Of a stretch of 5,995 bases of DNA, positions 1 to 4,523 are shown piece after piece; position 1 is the stretch's first letter, and each line of letters begins with the position of its first letter. A program made the translations under genes and the position numbers. The stretch spans positions 1 through 5,995 of the forward strand of contig JACNLR010000165.1 in assembly GCA_014381385.1 (NCBI GenBank), in the 5' to 3' direction. The notes below the pieces were generated by a model. It did no database searches, was not told the DNA's origin, and saw only the letters and a program-made list of their open reading frames with translations. The DNA is from Planctomycetota bacterium. Lineage in GTDB: Bacteria; Planctomycetota; Phycisphaerae; Phycisphaerales; SM1A02.

Positions 1-485
1 TGTTCTGTATTTTCTATATGGGAGTACTCAACGCCAATGTACCTGCAATAGGTTGCTTGGAGTTTGTCAACTATTGTTCGAAGCGTCGAGGGGTTGGGTA
101 AATCGATATGACCAGGGTCTAATCGTATGTCGAGTTGCGTCGCATCGAAACCAAAAGATGAGAGTGCTAAATGGCTATCATCTCGGGGTGCAATTCCAAG
201 GGGATCCAAATCTGCCGCATAATGTCCAGTGGATCTGTAGTGATAGATGAGCGAATCAACTCGAGACTGCCCCTGTCGAATGGAGTCATTTTTGGTGGGT
301 TGTGTTCCTTGGCAGCTGCCAAGTTCAAACCCTTTGAAGAAATCTTGCCACTCTTTAGAAAGGGAGTTTGCATCTTCTTTCCAAGCAAGATGCATGGAGT
401 CAAGATAGTCCGCATTCCATCCGTTTACTGAGGGTGCAATTGTAGTTGGTGTGTGCGAGCCAAAAGGTGTATTTTCGGGTTTCAT
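1..485 (-). CDS. sucA: 2-oxoglutarate dehydrogenase E1 component, N-terminal part (cut by left window edge)
   Basis: E1o is the thiamine-diphosphate enzyme that decarboxylates 2-oxoglutarate and passes the succinyl group to the E2 lipoyl domain in the TCA cycle (cytosolic). Reading the complement from ATG at 485 gives 161 intact codons with no stop before the edge. The family's N-terminal signature is clear: VNGWNADYLDSMHLAWKED at residues 20-38, then W46-Q-D-F-F-K-G-F-E-L-G to residue 56. Next come the helix ending in YHYRSTGHYAADLDPLG (81-97) and CRYIGVEYSHI (147-157), just before the catalytic core, which lies outside the window. An in-frame TAG at 545-543 limits the start, and ATG 485 is the only ATG, GTG or TTG between that stop and the conserved region. 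No Shine-Dalgarno sequence is seen. The gene follows priA on the same strand after 97 bp. It is too short for a standard ORF caller because it is partial. Identification is by motif recognition and I consider it secure; the class of the full protein cannot be checked here. Confidence 0.93.
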   Translation of the reverse strand, partial: MKPENTPFGSHTPTTIAPSVNGWNADYLDSMHLAWKEDANSLSKEWQDFFKGFELGSCQGTQPTKNDSIRQGQSRVDSLIYHYRSTGHYAADLDPLGIAPRDDSHLALSSFGFDATQLDIRLDPGHIDLPNPSTLRTIVDKLQATYCRYIGVEYSHIENTE

Positions 486-539
486 TGGGCGATCAGCGAG
501 CTGTAAGCACTGTTTCTTGGCGTATATTGCGAGTCGCAG

Positions 540-545
540 ATTCTA
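540..545 (-). promoter_or_regulatory. Candidate -10 box for sucA
   Basis: On the minus strand TAGAAT (5 of 6 matches to TATAAT) lies in the priA-sucA gap, placing a start point near 533 and a leader of about 48 nt before the sucA ATG. No good -35 hexamer is seen at the usual distance. The same hexamer occurs just ahead of carA. A sucA promoter here would separate its expression from priA. This is a weak, motif-only call. No convincing terminator is visible between priA and this box. Confidence 0.3.
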
Positions 546-582
546 CCAGAAATGGAGTGAAATTGTGGTTTTTGGAACCCTC

Positions 583-2868
583 TTAGAGCATAGAAATGGG
601 GTCAACATCTACTACAAAATCTCTACTTGGTTTGATGGTCTTGCGAGCTAGGGCGAGAAATTCTTGGAGTGCTTTTGACGTTGCTGCTGTGCCAATTACT
701 TCAAACCGGAAGCGGTCAGCAATGCGCGGCAGAACACAGGGTGCTGCTGGCGAAATTGAAATGTCTGTACTGGCGATTGCACGAAGTCGATCGACGAGCG
801 AGTCTGCTCTTGAGGCGGCTTGGTCGAAGGGAGTGTCTTTAACGATGAAGCGAACCATGCGCGTTACAGGTGGTAGCGATGCGTCGCAACGGAACTGTAA
901 CTCTTGCGATGCGAATTGTTCGTACTCTGCTTTACTTGCAAGCACGATTGCAGGCGCGTTTGGGCTGAAGGTTTGAACTATTGCAATTGCCTTGCCCTGA
1001 CCTCTGCCGCAGCGACCACACACTTGGGACACAAGTTGGTACGTACGTTCGGATGCGCGAAAGTCAGGCAAGTCGATAGCGGTGTCGGCATCAATAATTC
1101 CAACGAGTTGTACGTTTGGAAAATCAAGCCCTTTAGCGATCATTTGGGTGCCGAGCAATACACGAATTTCTCCTTTACCAAACCGTGCGAGCATTTCTTG
1201 TAAATCGCTCGCCTTACGAGTTGTGTCACCGTCAAGCCTTGCGATTTGCTCTGCTGGTATTTGTAACGATTCTCGTAGGGTCGCTTCAACTCTCTGCGTT
1301 CCTGCGCCAAGTTGAATGATTTTTTTCGCGCAATCGGGGCACTGCTTTGGCACTCGTTGCTCAGTCCCGCAATGGTGGCAACGAACAAAACCTGCATGTT
1401 CTAGAGGTTTTTTCCGATGGTAGACCATCGAACTGTCGCAGTGGTCGCACTTCATCATCCAGCCGCAAGTTCGACTCGCACAAGCTATCCAAGGAGCGAA
1501 ACCTCGCCGATTGAGAAGTAATAAAACTTGTCCATCGCACGCGAGGGTGGTATGCAAAGCACGTTGGAGTTTTGTACTTAAAATTGGATAGCCAACTTCG
1601 CCGTGTATTCTTTCACTGCGCATATCAACCACTTCAATTTGTGGTGCAACAAGTCCTGGAGCGCGTGTAGTTAGTTTGTGAAGCGTTGAAATCTTTCGCT
1701 CCGTTGCATTCCACCAAGATTCCATTGAAGGCGTTGCAGAGCCAAGGACGATCGGGCACTTAGCCATCGAAGCTCTTCGGATGGCGACGTCCCGACCGTG
1801 GTACCTTGGAGAATTATCTTGTTTGAATGAACTGTCGTGTTCTTCGTCTACGATAATGATTCGGATTTGATCATTTTGCAATGGTGCGAAGACAGCGCTC
1901 CGTGCACCTAGAACGATATCAGCCTTTCCTTCTGCAACGAGTGCCCACTGCTGATGTCGCTGCGACTTTGTGAGCGCTGAATGTAAAATTGCAATCCGTT
2001 TATCAGGGAACCTACCCATGAGCCGCGCAGCAGTTTGGGGTGTGAGGGATATTTCAGGAACGAGCACAAGTGCAACTCCTCCACCCTCAATTGCTTGTTC
2101 GATGAGTCGGATATAGATTTCGGTTTTGCCAGAACCAGTTACGCCAAACAAAAGATGCGAGGAATACCCGCTTTGTAATTTTTCTTCGATTGCACGAAGT
2201 ACATTCGTTTGCTCCTTAGTTAATGATTCTGGAGTTGTTGCATCAACGGCATGTTTAAACCACGTTGCTTCGACGGTTGTGACGTGATGGCAATGCAAGT
2301 ATCCACGTGCAACAAGCGAATCAATAGGACTTTTACTGCGAACGTTTGCAGCTTTCATTAACACTTTCGGTTCGACAGGTCGTTGGCTTTTTGGCATTGC
2401 ATTGAGCGCATGAAGTACTTGCTGTTGCTTTGTCGTGAGCTTGCATTCATCTGCTTGGTTGTCTGCGAAATCAAGGAGTTGTTTTGTAACGAGTCCGGTG
2501 CCTTGGCGCACCGGACCTGGGAGCATTGTCGAAAGTGTTGGACCAATTGGCGAGAAATAATATTGGCTCATCCATCTCGCAAGTTCGACAAGGTCAGAAG
2601 GCAGGGCAATCGTCTCACGATCTTTTTCGAAAATCTGTTTTGTTTCCTTGCCGGCGGCAAGGACGGGTGCTTCATCCGTTAGTGAGAGAACCCATGCTTG
2701 CGTAGGTGTATTACCACGGCCAAGGGGTACTGTGACGAGTTGCCCAATTTTGAGAGGTAATAATCGAGCAGGCACGCCATACGATAAGCCTTCGGGAAAT
2801 TGGTCAACACCTCGCTCGACCGCGACGTGTGCATACGTAACTGATGGTTCATCAAATAACCCAACCAT
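583..2868 (-). CDS. priA: Primosomal protein N' (replication restart helicase PriA)
   Basis: PriA recognises stalled or repaired replication forks, unwinds DNA 3' to 5' and reloads the replisome. The 761-residue protein is full length for the family and has all its parts. The N-terminal 3'-end-binding domain is at about 10-105 (YAHVAVERG, PLGRGN) and a winged-helix-like segment at about 140-200. Helicase lobe 1 has Walker A GVTGSGKTEIY (242-252), PEISLTPQ (271-278), DEEH (341-344) and GSATPSMES (376-384). Lobe 2 has LLLNRRGFAPW (450-460), GTQMIAKGLDFP (573-584), DFRASER (602-608) and QVCGRCGRG (615-623). Eight cysteines for two zinc sites are present: C463, C468, C474, C477, C497, C500, C510 and C513. 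The first pair is CX4C rather than the CX2C of E. coli PriA, and motif VI has Cys where Ala is common. The ATG at 2868 starts just ahead of the conserved N-terminus; upstream in the same frame I see no ATG or GTG nearby. There is no Shine-Dalgarno sequence. It is divergent from carA. Confidence 0.97.
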   Translation of the reverse strand: MVGLFDEPSVTYAHVAVERGVDQFPEGLSYGVPARLLPLKIGQLVTVPLGRGNTPTQAWVLSLTDEAPVLAAGKETKQIFEKDRETIALPSDLVELARWMSQYYFSPIGPTLSTMLPGPVRQGTGLVTKQLLDFADNQADECKLTTKQQQVLHALNAMPKSQRPVEPKVLMKAANVRSKSPIDSLVARGYLHCHHVTTVEATWFKHAVDATTPESLTKEQTNVLRAIEEKLQSGYSSHLLFGVTGSGKTEIYIRLIEQAIEGGGVALVLVPEISLTPQTAARLMGRFPDKRIAILHSALTKSQRHQQWALVAEGKADIVLGARSAVFAPLQNDQIRIIIVDEEHDSSFKQDNSPRYHGRDVAIRRASMAKCPIVLGSATPSMESWWNATERKISTLHKLTTRAPGLVAPQIEVVDMRSERIHGEVGYPILSTKLQRALHTTLACDGQVLLLLNRRGFAPWIACASRTCGWMMKCDHCDSSMVYHRKKPLEHAGFVRCHHCGTEQRVPKQCPDCAKKIIQLGAGTQRVEATLRESLQIPAEQIARLDGDTTRKASDLQEMLARFGKGEIRVLLGTQMIAKGLDFPNVQLVGIIDADTAIDLPDFRASERTYQLVSQVCGRCGRGQGKAIAIVQTFSPNAPAIVLASKAEYEQFASQELQFRCDASLPPVTRMVRFIVKDTPFDQAASRADSLVDRLRAIASTDISISPAAPCVLPRIADRFRFEVIGTAATSKALQEFLALARKTIKPSRDFVVDVDPISML

Positions 2869-2879
2869 GTTCGGGTTGT

Positions 2880-2885
2880 ATCTTA
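2880..2885 (-). promoter_or_regulatory. Candidate -10 box for priA
   Basis: The minus strand reads TAAGAT (4 of 6 matches to TATAAT) 11 nt before the priA ATG, which would give a 5' leader of only about five nucleotides. That fits the absence of a Shine-Dalgarno sequence. No clear -35 box stands at 16-18 bp, and an overlapping TAATAA at 2888-2883 is an alternative. This is a low-confidence, motif-only call. Confidence 0.25.
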
Positions 2886-2899
2886 TTATTCCCCGAAGG

Positions 2900-2912
2900 G
2901 TGCAGGTTGCAC
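2900..2912. repeat. Small dyad GTGCA-ggt-TGCAC upstream of priA
   Basis: A perfect 5-bp inverted repeat with a 3-nt centre lies 15-27 bp upstream of the candidate priA -10 box, where a -35 element or an operator would sit. Arms this short arise by chance, so it is recorded as a possible protein-binding site only. Confidence 0.25.
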
Positions 2913-2916
2913 GAGC

Positions 2917-2971
2917 AAAAAAAGTCTCAGAGTTGATTTTTAACCTAATAATGGTCTCTGAGACTTTTTTT
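2917..2971. repeat. Perfect 16-bp inverted repeat, terminator-like, in the priA-carA spacer
   Basis: AAAAAAAGTCTCAGAG at 2917-2932 is followed, after a 23-nt loop, by its exact reverse complement at 2956-2971. An RNA from either strand would fold into a stem with a GC-containing top (GTCTCAGAG/CTCTGAGAC) and an A7/U7 base, the form of a bidirectional intrinsic terminator. The inner part GTCTC-T-GAGAC (2954-2964) is itself palindromic. The site is odd for a terminator because both flanking genes point away from it. It could stop stray transcripts, act as a leader attenuator for a promoter located further out, be a protein-binding array, or be part of a dispersed repeat family. The structure is seen directly; the role is unknown. 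Confidence 0.75.
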
Positions 2972-2987
2972 GTAAAAAAGTTTAAAC

Positions 2988-3049
2988 GGCGATTTTTGAG
3001 CCAAAAAAAGTCTCAGAGGCGATTTTTGAGCCAAAAAAAGTCTCAGAGG
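2988..3049. repeat. Tandem 30-bp direct repeat, two exact copies
   Basis: Two back-to-back 30-bp units (2988-3017 and 3018-3047, identity continuing to 3049) each contain GATTTTT, then GAGCC, then the 16-bp box AAAAAAAGTCTCAGAG (3003-3018 and 3033-3048). A third, diverged unit lies at 2913-2945, where the same 16-bp box at 2917-2932 is again followed after two bases by GATTTTT. The box at 2956-2971 is the same sequence inverted. The 30-bp spacing is close to three helical turns, which would place each box on about the same face of the DNA. It lies 88-149 bp upstream of the carA start. No spacers separate the copies, so it is not a CRISPR array. Confidence 0.85.
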
Positions 3050-3066
3050 TAAAAAATGGTGCGGTA

Positions 3067-3079
3067 CGCTTTGTAAGCG
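3067..3079. repeat. Small dyad CGCTT-tgt-AAGCG
   Basis: A perfect 5-bp inverted repeat with a 3-nt centre lies about 60 bp ahead of carA and directly follows the tandem 30-bp repeats. There is no U-tract after it, so it is not a terminator. It may be a regulatory dyad or chance. Confidence 0.25.
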
Positions 3080-3106
3080 CTGCGGTGTGCAGAACAGGGT
3101 CGGTGA

Positions 3107-3121
3107 GCCGAGCCGCTTGGC
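3107..3121. promoter_or_regulatory. Operator-like dyad upstream of carA
   Basis: GCCGAG-ccg-CTTGGC forms a 6-bp stem with one G-T pair and a 3-nt centre. If transcription starts near 3145, the dyad spans about -38 to -24, overlapping the -35 region. That is a typical place for a repressor or activator site. It does not resemble the ArgR box or the PyrR RNA site as I know them. The functional reading is inference. Confidence 0.3.
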
Positions 3122-3132
3122 GTAGGTTTTGT

Positions 3133-3138
3133 TAGAAT
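3133..3138 (+). promoter_or_regulatory. Candidate -10 box of carA, overlapping the first possible ATG
   Basis: TAGAAT ends at 3138, inside the upstream ATG (3137-3139). A standard -10 to +1 distance puts the start point at 3145-3146, which is the second in-frame ATG (3146-3148). This suggests a leaderless carA message beginning at the second Met. No convincing -35 hexamer is at 17 bp; TTGGCG at 3117-3122 is too close. The evidence is the motif alone. Confidence 0.35.
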
Positions 3139-4294
3139 GGAAGCGATGGACGAACTTCGATGCAGGGTAGCGTTAGAAGATGGCACGCTTGTGCACGGTC
3201 GCTCATTTGGATCAACGGAATGCAAAGACGTAACGGGAGAAGTTGTCTTTAATACTGCGATGTGTGGCTACCAAGAAGCATTGACAGACCCAAGTTACGC
3301 TGGACAGATTCTTGTGATGACAGCGCCGGAAATAGGTAATTATGGGGTGAACGACGACGATGATGAATCGACTAAGCCGCAAGTTGCGGGGTTCATCGTA
3401 AAAGAATTGTCAAGAGTTGTCTCTAACTATCGCTCTAGCAGCGACTTAGGGAGTTGGCTTGCAAAGTACGGTGTTCTTGCTATGGATGGCGTGGATACGC
3501 GTGCACTTGTACGGAGAATCAGAAAAAAGGGTGCTCTAAAGGGGATTATTTCAACTAACAATTCGGTAACGGATGACGAACTTGTCCAAATGTCCATCAG
3601 AAGTACGTCGATGGCGGGACTGGATTTAGCAACTGGCGTGTCGTGTACGTCGCACGAAACGTGGGAGGGTGGTCTTGGCGACTGGAATACCCACACGAGT
3701 GTGGTGAGTACTCCTTGGAAAGTTGTCGCATTAAATTGCGGCGTTAAAGACAGTATTTACAAACACTTAACCTCTGTTGGTTGCAAAATCATCTCCCTTC
3801 CCAATACTTCGACGAAAGAAGAAATTCTAGCCCATGCACCCGATGGGCTCTTTATCTCAAACGGCCCCGGCGATCCTGCGGCTGTTGCTACAACCATTGA
3901 ACTCCTGCGTGAAATCGCTGGTTCGATTCCTACCTTTGGTATCTGCTTAGGGCACCAAATGCTCGCTTTGGCACTTGGCGCAAAAACGTGGAAACTTAAG
4001 TTTGGCCACAGGGGTGCAAATCACCCCGTTGAAGACCTTGAAACGGGAAAAGTGGAGATAACAAGCCAAAATCACGGATTTTGCGTGGATGAGGACTCCC
4101 TTCTTGCTGTTAACTGCACCGTAACGCATAGACACCTCAACGATGCCACTGTTGCGGGCTTTAAGCATGATTCTAAGCCGATTATGGGTATTCAATTCCA
4201 CCCCGAAGCTTCACCTGGCCCGCACGATTCAGCGTATTTATTTCGCAGATTTGTGGCAATGATGCAATCCCACTCGCTGCCAGTATCGCAGTAA
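3137..4294 (+). CDS. carA: Carbamoyl-phosphate synthase small (glutamine amidotransferase) subunit
   Basis: CarA hydrolyses glutamine and channels the ammonia to CarB for carbamoyl phosphate, the precursor of pyrimidines and arginine. The N-terminal CarA domain covers about 5-150 (VALEDGTLVHGRSFG, EVVFNTAMCGYQEALTDPSY, IGNYGVN, DTRALVRRIR). The class I glutaminase domain follows, from about 194 (VVALNCGVKDSI). It holds SNGPGDP (241-247), the nucleophile elbow GICLGHQ with C270 (268-274), GHRGANHPV (290-298), TSQNHGF (309-315) and QFHPEAS with H355 and E357 completing the triad. The 385-residue length is normal. The start is uncertain: ATG 3137 gives MEAMDELRC, while ATG 3146 gives a 382-residue protein, still intact, that fits the -10-like TAGAAT better. 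Neither has a strong Shine-Dalgarno; a weak GGAAG lies just before 3146. It is transcribed away from priA. carB is not the next gene, which is common in bacteria with scattered pyr/arg genes. Confidence 0.97.
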   Translation: MEAMDELRCRVALEDGTLVHGRSFGSTECKDVTGEVVFNTAMCGYQEALTDPSYAGQILVMTAPEIGNYGVNDDDDESTKPQVAGFIVKELSRVVSNYRSSSDLGSWLAKYGVLAMDGVDTRALVRRIRKKGALKGIISTNNSVTDDELVQMSIRSTSMAGLDLATGVSCTSHETWEGGLGDWNTHTSVVSTPWKVVALNCGVKDSIYKHLTSVGCKIISLPNTSTKEEILAHAPDGLFISNGPGDPAAVATTIELLREIAGSIPTFGICLGHQMLALALGAKTWKLKFGHRGANHPVEDLETGKVEITSQNHGFCVDEDSLLAVNCTVTHRHLNDATVAGFKHDSKPIMGIQFHPEASPGPHDSAYLFRRFVAMMQSHSLPVSQ

Positions 4295-4377
4295 CTATTC
4301 GAGTTAAAAAAGAAGTGCAAAACATGGTTTAGAGTATCCAGAATGCCTTGCGGGTATGCTTTTATCCTAGTACGCTA

Positions 4378-4406
4378 CCTCCTGTTAAAGGGGGCATTTC
4401 TTTTTA
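4378..4406 (+). terminator. Possible intrinsic terminator of carA
   Basis: CCTCCT (4378-4383) can pair with AGGGGG (4389-4394) around a 5-nt loop, with one T-G pair, and is followed by a T-rich run from 4397. It lies about 85 bp past the carA stop. The stem is short and two bases separate it from the T-rich run, so the call is tentative. A second weak stem, ATGCC/GGTAT at about 4353-4367, precedes it and is followed by CTTTTAT. Confidence 0.4.
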
Positions 4407-4446
4407 TTTCGGGCTTGTGGGTAAAGGACAGGGGGCTGCGTCAAAC

Positions 4447-4461
4447 TGAGCAACGTGCTCA
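4447..4461. repeat. Small dyad TGAGCA-acg-TGCTCA
   Basis: A perfect 6-bp inverted repeat with a 3-nt centre lies 63-77 bp ahead of the downstream gene, upstream of its candidate promoter. There is no U-tract. It is a possible regulator-binding dyad; chance cannot be excluded. Confidence 0.3.
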
Positions 4462-4471
4462 CTAGCGTAGT

Positions 4472-4496
4472 TTGTAGTTTTCTTTTGAAACTACAA
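4472..4496. promoter_or_regulatory. 9-bp inverted repeat overlapping the candidate promoter of the exported-protein gene
   Basis: TTGTAGTTT (4472-4480) and AAACTACAA (4488-4496) are exact reverse complements around a 7-nt centre. The right arm overlaps a -10-like TACAAT (4492-4497). TTGTAG in the left arm resembles a -35 element but is only 14 bp from that -10. A factor bound to the dyad would cover the promoter, so it reads as an operator. If transcription began further upstream, it would instead be a leader hairpin. The dyad is seen; its role is inferred. Confidence 0.45.
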
Positions 4497-4497
4497 T
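4492..4497 (+). promoter_or_regulatory. Candidate -10 box for the exported STN-like protein gene
   Basis: TACAAT matches TATAAT at 5 of 6 positions and would give a start near 4504 and a leader of about 20 nt carrying the Shine-Dalgarno sequence. The -35 region at 16-17 bp is poor. Confidence 0.35.
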
Positions 4498-4513
4498 TGT
4501 TTAGGTTTACTTT

Positions 4514-4519
4514 GGAGAG
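4514..4519 (+). promoter_or_regulatory. Ribosome binding site GGAGAG
   Basis: GGAGAG lies 4 nt before ATG 4524 (6 nt from its GGAG core). It is the only clear Shine-Dalgarno sequence ahead of any gene here, and it fixes the start of the exported protein. Confidence 0.75.
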
Positions 4520-4523
4520 TTAT

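Noticed and set aside
53..651. Three plus-strand open frames (53-250, 171-431, 451-651)
   Set aside because: They lie opposite the conserved sucA N-terminus or cross the priA end. They have no recognisable domain, and the minus-strand reading explains the region.
904..1397. Open frames on both strands inside priA, such as 904-1203 (+), 1082-1315 (+) and 1140-1397 (-)
   Set aside because: They overlap the motif-rich helicase lobe 2 and zinc region of priA, and have no start signals or domain features.
2988..3049. CRISPR array
   Set aside because: The two 30-bp copies are directly adjacent with no spacers, and no cas genes are present.
2648..3052. Plus-strand open frame ending in a repeated 10-residue basic peptide (RRFLSQKKSQ)
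   Set aside because: Most of it is antisense to the conserved priA N-terminus. The peptide repeat is only the 30-bp DNA repeat read in frame (30 is a multiple of 3).
2869..3136. Insertion sequence remnant
   Set aside because: No transposase fragment, no terminal inverted repeats flanked by a target duplication; a miniature non-coding element remains possible but unsupported without a genome search.
4295..4523. A small gene or structured RNA between carA and the exported-protein gene
   Set aside because: Only very short frames (for example ATG-GTT-TAG at 4324) are present, and no tRNA-like or known riboswitch-like pattern could be recognised; the visible dyads are better read as terminator and operator candidates.
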